This document shows, piece by piece, positions 9,591 through 17,610 of a stretch of 54,757 nucleotides of DNA. The notes beneath the pieces are model-generated. The model did no database searches. It saw only the letters and a list, made by a program, of their open reading frames with translations, and was not told the DNA's origin. Source of the stretch: an uncultured Lachnospiraceae bacterium (lineage in GTDB: Bacteria; Bacillota; Clostridia; Lachnospirales; Lachnospiraceae). The translations under genes and the position numbers were made by a program. The stretch covers positions 1-54,757 of the forward strand of contig URMK01000045.1 in NCBI GenBank assembly GCA_900548905.1. Direction: 5' to 3'. How positions within the stretch are numbered: position 1 is the first letter of the stretch; each line of letters starts with the position of its first letter.

Positions 9591-9651
9591 ATTATTGCTT
9601 GTCATATTGCCCATGTCAATTTAGTATACCACCGGGAAAATCAAACCACAA
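9591..9651 (-). promoter_or_regulatory. Candidate promoters of the V-ATPase operon
   Basis: Two sigma-A-like promoters are visible on the minus strand. One is TTGACA (9614-9619), 17 bp, AATAAT (9591-9596). The other is TTGTGG (9646-9651), 17 bp, TATACT (9623-9628). Both would give short leaders into the first ATPase gene. Confidence 0.5.
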
Positions 9652-9701
9652 TATGCATATCTGCCAAATAAACAATGTTCATTTTCGCATTTGTTGGCAA
9701 G

Positions 9702-9738
9702 AAAAAAAGCGTCTGGTTGCCGATTCCTGACGCCTTTT
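9702..9738 (-). terminator. Terminator of the Spo0A-like gene
   Basis: On the minus strand AAAAGGCGTC and GACGCTTTTTTT form a stem with a 15-base loop, followed by T residues, about 65 bp after the stop. A second weaker hairpin (TGCCAA/TTGGCA, 9662-9699) follows. The stretch 9547-9804 holds only these signals and the ATPase promoters. Confidence 0.65.
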
Positions 9739-9804
9739 AGCTCTTTTTCTATATCCCAGATTATCTCCCTTTTTGCACCCATCAATCCTCCACCTCTTCC
9801 TTTA

Positions 9805-10296
9805 TTAAGAAAGAAAGGATGTGGTGTCATGCAGAAGAAAATCTGCCATTCTCGCAATAAATTCCGAATTGGTAGGTCTTTTGCCTTCTGACTGGCAATA
9901 ACCGAAAAGATTCTTCTGCTCCTTTTCGTCCCCTCGTTTCCAGGCAGACTCAATAGCATGTCTGACGGCATGTTCCACCGTCTCCCCGGTTGTCTTATGT
10001 TTCCTTGCAACAGCAGGATACAGCTTTTTCGTAATTCCATCCAGCGCTTCCATATCCTCCATACAAATAGCAAGAGCAGTCTTAAGATATTGATAACCTT
10101 TCAGATGTGACGGCATTCCAATTCTGGAAAGCAAACGTTCAATACGTCTTTGTGATGAACAATTCCCCCGATTGTCCGTATGTGGCTCTCCGTAAGATAA
10201 AATGATTTGAAGATCCTTGTCCTGTCTCAGTAATTGGGTAAGTTGAAAAATGTGCGACTGATTACAGTCAGCCACCGATACCCACATACAACTCAT
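9805..10296 (-). CDS. Truncated Spo0A paralog with C-terminal DNA-binding domain
   Basis: The 163-residue protein matches the Spo0A effector domain from about residue 50 to the end: IGMPSHLKGYQYLKTAL, ITKKLYPAVARKHKTT, then the recognition-helix segment VEHAVRHAIESAWKRG and GKRPTNSEFIARMAD. These are the signature parts that contact the 0A box. The first 45 residues look like only the first strand, helix and second strand of a receiver (VSVADCNQSHIF, LQIILSYGEPHT). The phospho-acceptor Asp, conserved Thr and Lys are missing. It may therefore bind DNA without phosphorylation or act as a dominant competitor. The start has GAGGAGAGAG about 5 bases upstream. Confidence 0.9.
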   Translation of the reverse strand: MSCMWVSVADCNQSHIFQLTQLLRQDKDLQIILSYGEPHTDNRGNCSSQRRIERLLSRIGMPSHLKGYQYLKTALAICMEDMEALDGITKKLYPAVARKHKTTGETVEHAVRHAIESAWKRGDEKEQKNLFGYCQSEGKRPTNSEFIARMADFLLHDTTSFLS

Positions 10297-10391
10297 ATGC
10301 TCTCTCCTCTCGTATCATTCCCCACAAAATTGTATTAACAATTAACAGTTACCACTCTATTTTATCAGATTATTTTTATTTGTAAAGGTAA

Positions 10392-10444
10392 TTTATGGCA
10401 CAATTTTAGAAAAATTTTATTCTTAACGTGTCTTTTATGGCACA
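10392..10444. promoter_or_regulatory. Two 11-bp direct repeats in the divergent intergenic region
   Basis: TTTATGGCACA occurs at 10392-10402 and again at 10434-10444. The spacing is 42 bp, exactly four helical turns. The repeats lie between the Spo0A-like gene and the divergent XRE gene. This arrangement is what a cooperatively bound operator pair would look like; the binding protein is not known, and the adjacent XRE protein is the natural candidate. Confidence 0.45.
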
Positions 10445-10546
10445 TGCCGGGATAACAAGATGATTGCAATAACGATAAAATGCTGACTTTCTTATCTATG
10501 AAGGACTGCATTTTCCAAAAAACTGCATATTTACGGAGGAAGAAAA

Positions 10547-10843
10547 ATGGATTATTATGATACGGAGACCTATAACCCGGATATGGCGGATATATTAATG
10601 TGCCGTATATCCAGCCAGCTTTCCACCCACAACTGGTCCCTGAAAATCCTGGCCGATAAATCCGGCGTACCATATGAAACAATCAAAAAAATAGCAAACG
10701 GCAAGATCTCAAATCCATCCCTAAAAAGCATTCTGAAAATTTCCGTCGCCTTCGGCTGCAGCATCGATTATCTGGCAGGAAAAGAATCCCTTCCCGCCAA
10801 ACCGGACACCGCGGCAAATCCAATGTATTCCTATTTGAATTAG
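10547..10843 (+). CDS. Small XRE-family helix-turn-helix regulator
   Basis: A 98-residue protein with a Cro/CI-type helix-turn-helix: LKILADKSGVPYETIKKIANGKISNPSLKSILKI spans residues 33-66, written here in pieces as the scaffold and recognition helices. This is followed by the common ending FGCSIDYLAGK. No effector domain is present. The ribosome binding site GGAGGAAGAAAA sits just before the ATG. It is divergent from the Spo0A-like gene and 87 bp upstream of the FAD oxidoreductase. Confidence 0.88.
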   Translation: MDYYDTETYNPDMADILMCRISSQLSTHNWSLKILADKSGVPYETIKKIANGKISNPSLKSILKISVAFGCSIDYLAGKESLPAKPDTAANPMYSYLN

Positions 10844-10863
10844 TACTAAGAATATGTTAAGAT
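10835..10863 (+). promoter_or_regulatory. Candidate promoter of the FAD oxidoreductase gene
   Basis: TTGAAT (10835-10840) and TAAGAT (10858-10863) are 17 bp apart and overlap the end of the XRE gene. A transcript from here would have a leader of about 60 bases. Confidence 0.4.
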
Positions 10864-10930
10864 AAAAACAATGACTACCTGAAACAGGCACGCAAATTTT
10901 ATGCGTACCATAGAAAGGAATCTTATTCAT

Positions 10931-12553
10931 ATGAAGAAAGCTTTGATTATAGGCGGCGGTCCTGCAGGTTTGACCGCAGCCTATGAATTATTGAAGGGCA
11001 GCAAACAACGGATGTCACGCTCTGCGGACCATCCTTATGTTCAGGCAAAAAATCCCCCGGAGGAAATCGAGGTCATTGTTTTTGAGGAAAGCGATTTGCT
11101 GGGAGGGATTTCCAAGACAGTGAACTATAATGGCAACCGTATGGATATGGGCGGCCATCGTTTTTTTTCCAAGGATCCCAAGGTAAATGCCTGGTGGCTT
11201 GCAATGCTTCCTCCCCAGGGCGCTCCCGCCTATGATGATATTATTTTGAAGCGGACGCCTCCCCTTGCCGCAGGAGGGCCGGATCCGGAGAAAACGGATC
11301 GGGTGATGCTCACCAGGAACCGGGTATCGCGGATCTATTTTGAAAAGAAGTTTTTTGATTACCCTATTTCCCTGAAATGGGAAACGTTTAAAAATATGGG
11401 CTTTCTTACCACCCTCCAGGCCGGTTTCAGCTATCTGGCTTCGGTGCTTCATAAAAGGCAGGAAAATTCCCTGGAGGATTTTTACATCAACCGGTTCGGC
11501 AGGAAGCTTTATTCCATGTTCTTTGAAAAATATACGGAAAACCTGTGGGGGCGCAGCCCCAGGGAGATCGCTCCCGACTGGGGCGCACAGCGTGCCAAAG
11601 GCCTGTCCGTCATGGCTATAGTCATGGATATGTTCAAGAAGTTCCTTCCCGGCGGGAAAAAAGGCCATGTGGAAACCTCGCTGATTGAAGAATTCAGTTA
11701 CCCCAAGCTGGGGCCGGGTGAGCTGTGGGATGTAACCGGTGAAGAAATCATTAAAAACGGAGGGCAGATACTCCGCGGCTGCCGCGTTACCGGGCTGCAC
11801 AAGGATGCCGGAAACCATATCACCTCCCTCACTTATATTAAGGAAGGAAAAGAATACACCATGGAGGGGGATATCTTTATTTCCTCCATGCCTATCAAGG
11901 ATCTTGTGGAAGGCATGAACGATGTGCCGGCCGAAGAAGCCGCTATCGCTTCTGGTCTTCCCTACAGGGATTATATGACTCTTGGCGTCCTGGTTCCCAG
12001 GCTGAACCTGGTGAATAAGACGAAGATAAAAACCATTTCCAATATTGTGCCGGACGACTGGATTTATGTGCATGACAGGACGGTGCAGATGGGGCGTTTC
12101 CAGATTTATAACAACTGGTCCCCTTATATGGTTAAAGATTTGGAAAACACAGTCTGGGTGGGCCTGGAATACTTCTGTAACGAGGGGGATTCCCTGTGGC
12201 GGATGACCGAAAAGGAATTTTCCGATTTCGCCGTAAAAGAAATGGTAAAAATGGGCCTGATTGACAGCACTTCCCAGGTAATCGATACCCATATGGAAAA
12301 GGTCAAAAAGGCGTATCCCGCTTATTTTGATACGTACAAGGATATTGACCGGCTCCGGAATTACCTGGACACCATCGACAACCTGTACTGTGTCGGCCGA
12401 AACGGCCAGCACCGTTATAACAACATTGACCATTCCATGGTTACTTCCTTTGAAACCGTCCATAATATCCTACACGGCGTGAAGGACAGGAGCAATATCT
12501 GGAATGTGAATACGGATAAGGAATATCTGGAATCCACGGCAGAACAGAATTAA
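10931..12553 (+). CDS. FAD-dependent oxidoreductase (amine oxidase / UDP-galactopyranose mutase-like)
   Basis: The 540-residue protein begins with a dinucleotide-binding fold (KKALIIGGGPAGLTAAYELL), which binds FAD. It continues with GGHRFFSKDPKVNAWW and an FDYPISLKWETF segment that resembles UDP-galactopyranose mutase and related polysaccharide enzymes. The C-terminal part has VGRNGQHRYNNIDHSM, which resembles the FAD-ribityl contact of this superfamily. An upstream in-frame ATG exists at 10901. The ATG at 10931 is preferred because AGAAAGGAA lies 8 bases before it and the FAD motif then starts at residue 4. The reaction is not certain; NAD(P)/FAD oxidoreductase is the safe call. Confidence 0.8.
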   Translation: MKKALIIGGGPAGLTAAYELLKGSKQRMSRSADHPYVQAKNPPEEIEVIVFEESDLLGGISKTVNYNGNRMDMGGHRFFSKDPKVNAWWLAMLPPQGAPAYDDIILKRTPPLAAGGPDPEKTDRVMLTRNRVSRIYFEKKFFDYPISLKWETFKNMGFLTTLQAGFSYLASVLHKRQENSLEDFYINRFGRKLYSMFFEKYTENLWGRSPREIAPDWGAQRAKGLSVMAIVMDMFKKFLPGGKKGHVETSLIEEFSYPKLGPGELWDVTGEEIIKNGGQILRGCRVTGLHKDAGNHITSLTYIKEGKEYTMEGDIFISSMPIKDLVEGMNDVPAEEAAIASGLPYRDYMTLGVLVPRLNLVNKTKIKTISNIVPDDWIYVHDRTVQMGRFQIYNNWSPYMVKDLENTVWVGLEYFCNEGDSLWRMTEKEFSDFAVKEMVKMGLIDSTSQVIDTHMEKVKKAYPAYFDTYKDIDRLRNYLDTIDNLYCVGRNGQHRYNNIDHSMVTSFETVHNILHGVKDRSNIWNVNTDKEYLESTAEQN

Positions 12554-12561
12554 GGCATAGT

Positions 12562-12612
12562 AAAAGATTCCGGCCATAAACTAATGGTATTAGTTTATGG
12601 CCGGAATCTTTT
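12562..12612. terminator. Bidirectional terminator between convergent genes
   Basis: A perfect 22-bp inverted repeat (12562-12583 and 12591-12612) with a 7-base loop (ATGGTAT). It has A residues on the left and T residues on the right, so it can end transcription from both sides. It lies between the FAD oxidoreductase (plus) and the radical SAM gene (minus). Confidence 0.92.
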
Positions 12613-12646
12613 TATCTGCATCACAGGTTATGCTTTATTTGCAGCC

Positions 12647-13600
12647 TCAATTGCCTTTTTTCTGCTGTTTCAGGACATCGTTTACGATTTCCATACGAAG
12701 TCCCGCATCAATAAAATCACAGTGCTTACAGAAGGAATAGTTCTGCCTTCCGTCCTTAACCGCGTTTCTCAGCTTCTGATAGGCCGGACTGTTCCAGGCA
12801 TCCTTTAAAGGCATTGTTGTCAAATCGCCCACATCGGTCACTTCAAAATTATCACAGCAGCAGATACCCAGCTTTCCGCCGGGAGTGATCCACATATCGG
12901 TATAGGGCATAAGACAGGTTTCCTTGATTACCTTTTCCGTAGCGGCCTTATTGGGCGCGCTGCCGGCACGGTTGGTCAGTACCTCCTTCAGGTAACGCAT
13001 CTGAATCAGGATATCCACATCCTTAAATTCTTCCGGATGGGCCTTTACATATTCATAAATCACCTTGACATTATCATGCAGCTTCATGTCAAGGCAGTAG
13101 TTGTTAATAATAAGCTGATTGACATACGGAACGATTTCCTTCACCTTGTCCACATCCAGAAGCAGTCCGTTGGTGGACATGAAAATAAAACTCTCCGGCA
13201 GCTGTTCCCTGGCATATTTATGGAATTCCACAATCCGGGTATCCAGCCAGGGCTCATTGTTCCCGTACAGGGTCAGATGCCCCTTGTATCCCCAGTCCCT
13301 GAGCTGATCGATAATGCTGTAATACAGACTCTCTTCCATTCTGGCATAGGGACGTTTTTCCGCATTCTTGTTGGCCGTACAGAACTCGCAGGTGCTGTTG
13401 CAGCGATTGATGGTTTCCAGGTTCACCACGTTGGGATGGGGCACGGGATCACTTCCCATAAAATATTCAATATAGTCCTTCTGGGATTTTCCCCGGGTCA
13501 TGAACTGGAAGGTAAGATACCCTTCACTGGACAGCTTGGGAAAGTATTTTCTCATATTCCAGCCGAATTTGCCGGCGAAATTATGGATTCTGATTGGCAT
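12647..13600 (-). CDS. Radical SAM/SPASM domain protein
   Basis: The 317-residue protein has the CX3CX2C cluster motif (RCNSTCEFCTANK) near residues 65-77, which binds the 4Fe-4S cluster used to cleave S-adenosylmethionine. The C-terminal SPASM-like part has Cys residues in TPGGKLGICCCDNFEVTDVG and SFCKHCDF for a further cluster. GHLTLYGNNEPWLD resembles the conserved loop of this family. The substrate cannot be read from sequence; SPASM proteins modify peptides or carry out other anaerobic chemistry. It has its own promoter and a long leader (next entry). Confidence 0.85.
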   Translation of the reverse strand: MPIRIHNFAGKFGWNMRKYFPKLSSEGYLTFQFMTRGKSQKDYIEYFMGSDPVPHPNVVNLETINRCNSTCEFCTANKNAEKRPYARMEESLYYSIIDQLRDWGYKGHLTLYGNNEPWLDTRIVEFHKYAREQLPESFIFMSTNGLLLDVDKVKEIVPYVNQLIINNYCLDMKLHDNVKVIYEYVKAHPEEFKDVDILIQMRYLKEVLTNRAGSAPNKAATEKVIKETCLMPYTDMWITPGGKLGICCCDNFEVTDVGDLTTMPLKDAWNSPAYQKLRNAVKDGRQNYSFCKHCDFIDAGLRMEIVNDVLKQQKKGN

Positions 13601-13811
13601 GTTATATCGTCTCCTTCTCTTTTTCAGTACATCTGAAACAGCTCAGATAAGTCTGAATCGTTACGTACACTGTACGGATTTATCCGTCAGCGCAGAACGG
13701 CACAACGGCCGGACTGCCGTTTGGAATATTTACGCAAAGTATCCCGCATACAGCATCTTTATGCCTGCCGCAGGCCTTTACCATCATATCATCCCCGGAC
13801 TTTATTGTCAA
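13601..13811 (-). promoter_or_regulatory. Strong promoter and 175-base leader of the radical SAM gene
   Basis: TTGACA (13806-13811), 17 bp, TATGAT (13783-13788) on the minus strand is a near-consensus promoter right after the stop of the upstream membrane-protein gene. The predicted transcript has a leader of roughly 175 bases. It has several short stems: AACGGC/GCCGTT, ACGGAT/ATCCGT and ATCTGA/TCAGAT. I do not recognise a known riboswitch in it. Confidence 0.6.
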
Positions 13812-13820
13812 ACCGGACGT

Positions 13821-15629
13821 TTACCTTTGTACGGCTTGCCGACCGCCGGCAGTTTCCCCGGCCGCATATACATATATGGTATAAGGGGATTCTTCCTGGG
13901 TATAGGTTCCCTTCAGCGTGAAGCCCAGTTCCTCTTCGTTGCTGATTTTAATCCTGGAAAACAGATAGCTTCCTCCCAGGCTGCGGAACATGTCCCCGTC
14001 TATATATAGCCTGTCGTCCGCCACATTCATGGTCCTTACCGCATTCCAGGTATTTTCCCCGGATCCGGAAAACAGATAGGCTCTGGCTCCCCAGTCCCAG
14101 AAATAAATGTCCCATTCCTCCACACGCTCGGTGGCAGGTGTGATCATGGCGCCGAAGCCCTCCTTGTATTCCTGGGGATAAAAGCCCAGATAACCGTCCA
14201 GCGTAGCGATACCGTTGTAGGAAAGCACAGCCGGATGCATTCCGTAGGCGGCGCTGTACTCCCCGTTATAACCGATATCGGCCTTTATTTGTTCAAACAG
14301 CTTTTCCGAATAAAATTCCCTGTAATTCAGGTTTTCCACCGGCGCGTGCTTAAGCAGCCGGTATGCATTGTAATAACAGGTATAATAAAAGTCGTTGTAA
14401 ACCGCCGGTGTGAGGACCACCACCACCAGTGCGATAAAGGCGATCAGGTTGCCCAGCCACTTTTTGCGTTTATCATACAGATATTTGACGATGAAAAACA
14501 GGGCAGCATACCAGAGGAACGGGTTAAAGAACACAGTCCGGTTAAACTGGAAGCCCTTAAGCGGCGGAACCAGCGTCTCAAACAGCCCCCGGAACCCGCC
14601 CCAGTAATAAAATCCGTAAATCAGGCAGTTCCCTATAATAAAATAAATCACCAGACAGAAACTGTCCGTGAGAATCCTGCCCGGCTTCTTTTCCCGGAGG
14701 AAACAGATTATGCGGAATCCAAGGAACAGAAGGCACAAGGGAAGGACAAATTTCGTATGGGAGGGCTGGGCGTGGAAAATGGCCTGATAAAAGACATCCC
14801 ATATGGTTGCCGCGATCTGGCCGGCGGTGAAATTATCATCCGCCATAGTGGAACGCATGGTAACCACATCGGAAAACAACATTTCCCCAAACAGCCTGTA
14901 CTCAAACAGGATGTAGCCCGCCGCCAGAAGAAACAGGGCTATTACAAGTCTCCCGCTCACCGCCTGCTTCAGCCTGCAGGAACCGGCTCCTTTTTTCAGC
15001 CTCCGGTAATCCCTCACCGTAAGAATGATAATTGCCAAAACCAGATAGGCAAGGATAAAGAAACCAAAATAGGAAAAATAAGAAAGAAGCGGATACAGAA
15101 AAAGGAACAGATAATCCCACCTGCTTTCCCCTCTGTAAATCCGGCGGAGCAGGAGTATCACAAGGGGAATGGACGCAAAAGCAATCCCATAGGCCGGGAA
15201 CAAAGGCAAAAGGCCGTAAATCAAGCCGATAATAACCACTGCGGGTTCATACTTTTTGTACGCATCCCGGTAGATATCCTTTGCCAGAAGCATAACGGAT
15301 CCCGCAGCAATCAGAATCTTCAGGAAATATCCGCACAGATAGGCCGCAAATGGGGGGAAAAGCCAGAAAAGAATATTATATAAGGAAAACTCAGAGCTGA
15401 GATAATCCCTGGAAATCCCGCCCAGGATAGGCACTGTCACATCATGGGCAAAAAAGGCATCCGCGTATTTCATTGCCTGGAAATGCCCCATAAACAAATC
15501 CAGATTATCATGGGTGGCAATATAGCTTCCTTCCCCAAAGAAAAGGAATACGGCCGCCTCCCCCAGTATTACGGCTGCAAACAACAGCCAGAACCATTTT
15601 TCGATCAAAATCCTGCAGATTTTCTTCAT
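13821..15629 (-). CDS. Polytopic membrane protein, DUF6044-like
   Basis: The 602-residue protein has about ten or more hydrophobic helices in its first 420 residues. An early loop, SYIATHDNLDLFMGHFQAMKY, resembles the first extracytoplasmic loop of GT-C-like membrane proteins. The C-terminal third is soluble, with HPAVLSYNGIATLDGYLGF and YFWDWGARAYLF. It is likely involved in cell-envelope sugar or polymer metabolism. A longer frame starts at 15737, but the ATG at 15629 has GGTGGAGAATTAAG directly ahead. It starts one base after the stop of the EAL gene, so both are probably one transcript. Confidence 0.65.
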   Translation of the reverse strand: MKKICRILIEKWFWLLFAAVILGEAAVFLFFGEGSYIATHDNLDLFMGHFQAMKYADAFFAHDVTVPILGGISRDYLSSEFSLYNILFWLFPPFAAYLCGYFLKILIAAGSVMLLAKDIYRDAYKKYEPAVVIIGLIYGLLPLFPAYGIAFASIPLVILLLRRIYRGESRWDYLFLFLYPLLSYFSYFGFFILAYLVLAIIILTVRDYRRLKKGAGSCRLKQAVSGRLVIALFLLAAGYILFEYRLFGEMLFSDVVTMRSTMADDNFTAGQIAATIWDVFYQAIFHAQPSHTKFVLPLCLLFLGFRIICFLREKKPGRILTDSFCLVIYFIIGNCLIYGFYYWGGFRGLFETLVPPLKGFQFNRTVFFNPFLWYAALFFIVKYLYDKRKKWLGNLIAFIALVVVVLTPAVYNDFYYTCYYNAYRLLKHAPVENLNYREFYSEKLFEQIKADIGYNGEYSAAYGMHPAVLSYNGIATLDGYLGFYPQEYKEGFGAMITPATERVEEWDIYFWDWGARAYLFSGSGENTWNAVRTMNVADDRLYIDGDMFRSLGGSYLFSRIKISNEEELGFTLKGTYTQEESPYTIYVYAAGETAGGRQAVQR

Positions 15630-15630
15630 C

Positions 15631-17331
15631 TTAATTCTCCACCACGGTATTTCTTCCTGCTTCCAGGTATTTATCCACAAACTCCTTTTCCGGAACCGGC
15701 CTGCCGAACAGATAACCCTGTATAAAGTCCGGGCCAAGCTTCTGAAGCTTTACCAGCTCCTCTTCCGTTTCCACTCCTTCCAGGCAGACGCCCAGACCGA
15801 TACTGTGGGCCATTTCTATGATATGCCCCAGCAACGTGTAATCATAATTGCTTTCCATCGCCCGGACCCCGAAGGAACGGTCTATTTTAATCATATCCGC
15901 CCGCAGATCTTTCAGGTAGCGCAGATTAGAATAACCTGTGCCGAAATCATCAATCGCCAGCTTCATTTTCTGTCCCCGGATATCCTCCATCGCCTGCCGG
16001 AAAGCCAAATCCGTTTCGATATATCCGCTCTCGGTAATTTCCAGCATGATATTCTCCGGGCATACCTCCAGCATTCCCAGATGAGTCCGGAGCTCCTGGA
16101 GTACATCCGTCTTTTTCAGCTGTACATAGGACAGGTTTATATTCATATGGAAGGAAGGGATATACTTCTTCAGCCTGCAGCAGCATTCCACCGCTTCCTT
16201 CATCACATGGGAACCCATCGGTATAATCAGGCCGCTGTCCTCCATGACGGGAATGAACACGCCCGGCGACATGGCGCCGTATTTGCTGCTGTTCCAGCGC
16301 AGAAGGGCCTCCGCTCCTTTTATTTCATAGCTGTTGGCATCCACGATGGGCTGATAATAAAGGGTAAAACCATCATACTTATTAAAAATCGCCTTACGGA
16401 GCTCTTCCTTGATTTCCAGCTTGTTCACGTAGGCGTCATAATCATTTTTGCTGAATTCCACCAGCCCGTTTTTCCCCCGGCGCTTCGCTTCGCTCATGGC
16501 AAACTCCAGATACTTCACCAGTTCCCCATAGGTCCCGGAGGGGTAGGGTGCTTCCAGAAGTCCGGCCGACACGGTATAAAAATTCCGGTAATCCTCTTCT
16601 TCAATATGGCGGAAAATATTTTTCCTTATTTTTTCAAACAGCTCCCGAACCTGGCCGGAGGTCGTGTCCGTCTGGCAGAACAGCACGAACTCATCGGCTA
16701 CCAAACGGTACAGCATCATTCCCGGCTCCATACATTCCCGTATGATGGACGCCAAACCCTTCAGCAGCGAATTACCTGTCTCTATTCCGTATTTCTCGTT
16801 GATCTCCCTGAAATCATCCACGCCTATCAACATCAGAAAGCCGTTTCCTTCTTCCTTCAGAAGCATTCTTTCCGCATCCAGGGCGAGCCGGCTTTCTTCA
16901 TACAGACCCGTGAGCCGGTCTCTTTTTTCGCCTTTGCCCGATTCCGCCACACTTCCCACGAGCAGCCGGATATTTCCTTCTTTCCCATAAATTATGGTTC
17001 CCCTGCAGTGTATCCAGACCTCCTCCATATCCCGTCCGTACCACCGGTATTCCATATCATGGAAATTCTTCTTCCCGGTCTGCAGCAGCTCCAGCTCCTT
17101 GCGCAGCACAGGGAAATCCTCCTTCACCACCACTTCCTGCAGGCCCAGGGAGGCCGGACAGATACAATCCGTAGACAAATGGAACCGCTGCATGGCACTG
17201 CTGCATATCGTACAGCTGTCCTCCACAAAATCAAGGATATAAAAATAATCATCACTTGTCTGGTTCAGTGCCTGAAACACTTCCGTTATCTGTTTATTAT
17301 CCATAGTGGACAGCAGGACTTTATTTTCCAT
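15631..17331 (-). CDS. c-di-GMP phosphodiesterase, PAS-GGDEF(degenerate)-EAL
   Basis: Architecture over 566 residues: a PAS-like sensor (about 1-130), a GGDEF domain (about 135-300) and an EAL domain (about 310-555). The GGDEF signature is VADEF (in RLVADEFVLF), so cyclase activity is probably lost, although GTP binding could remain as a regulatory input. The EAL domain keeps the catalytic set: AEALLRW, MNINLS, LEITES, AIDDFGTGYSNL, IKIDRSF, EGVET and QGYLFGRP. It should hydrolyse c-di-GMP to pGpG. No membrane segment is visible. Confidence 0.92.
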   Translation of the reverse strand: MENKVLLSTMDNKQITEVFQALNQTSDDYFYILDFVEDSCTICSSAMQRFHLSTDCICPASLGLQEVVVKEDFPVLRKELELLQTGKKNFHDMEYRWYGRDMEEVWIHCRGTIIYGKEGNIRLLVGSVAESGKGEKRDRLTGLYEESRLALDAERMLLKEEGNGFLMLIGVDDFREINEKYGIETGNSLLKGLASIIRECMEPGMMLYRLVADEFVLFCQTDTTSGQVRELFEKIRKNIFRHIEEEDYRNFYTVSAGLLEAPYPSGTYGELVKYLEFAMSEAKRRGKNGLVEFSKNDYDAYVNKLEIKEELRKAIFNKYDGFTLYYQPIVDANSYEIKGAEALLRWNSSKYGAMSPGVFIPVMEDSGLIIPMGSHVMKEAVECCCRLKKYIPSFHMNINLSYVQLKKTDVLQELRTHLGMLEVCPENIMLEITESGYIETDLAFRQAMEDIRGQKMKLAIDDFGTGYSNLRYLKDLRADMIKIDRSFGVRAMESNYDYTLLGHIIEMAHSIGLGVCLEGVETEEELVKLQKLGPDFIQGYLFGRPVPEKEFVDKYLEAGRNTVVEN

Positions 17332-17382
17332 TCTTATTCCCTATACTTTCCGTGTACACCAACACTCTTAGGCATTACCTTC

Positions 17383-17411
17383 ATATTACAAATACTCAGC
17401 AGGTATGTCAA
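17383..17411 (-). promoter_or_regulatory. Promoter of the EAL gene
   Basis: TTGACA (17406-17411), 17 bp, TAATAT (17383-17388) on the minus strand is close to consensus and lies about 50 bases upstream of the ATG. The remaining divergent intergenic stretch up to 17610 is AT-rich and shows no convincing plus-strand promoter. Confidence 0.65.
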
Positions 17412-17610
17412 CTCTTTCCCGCCCGGCCGCGTCCAAAACAGTTATTATTCGGCCCTGCCGTTTATCCTGTTCCGCTATCATAAGTGTTACACCATTTGCA
17501 TTTGGTAACTCTCAGCGGATTGCCATTTATTATAAAATATGTTACTCTGGAATTTATAGTGTTATCCATCGTAAGATAAACCTGTTTTTATGGGGAAGGG
17601 GCTGCTTTCT

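Noticed and set aside
9621..10073. A 150-codon minus-strand frame overlapping the Spo0A-like gene
   Set aside because: It lies in another frame over a conserved domain and runs through a terminator.
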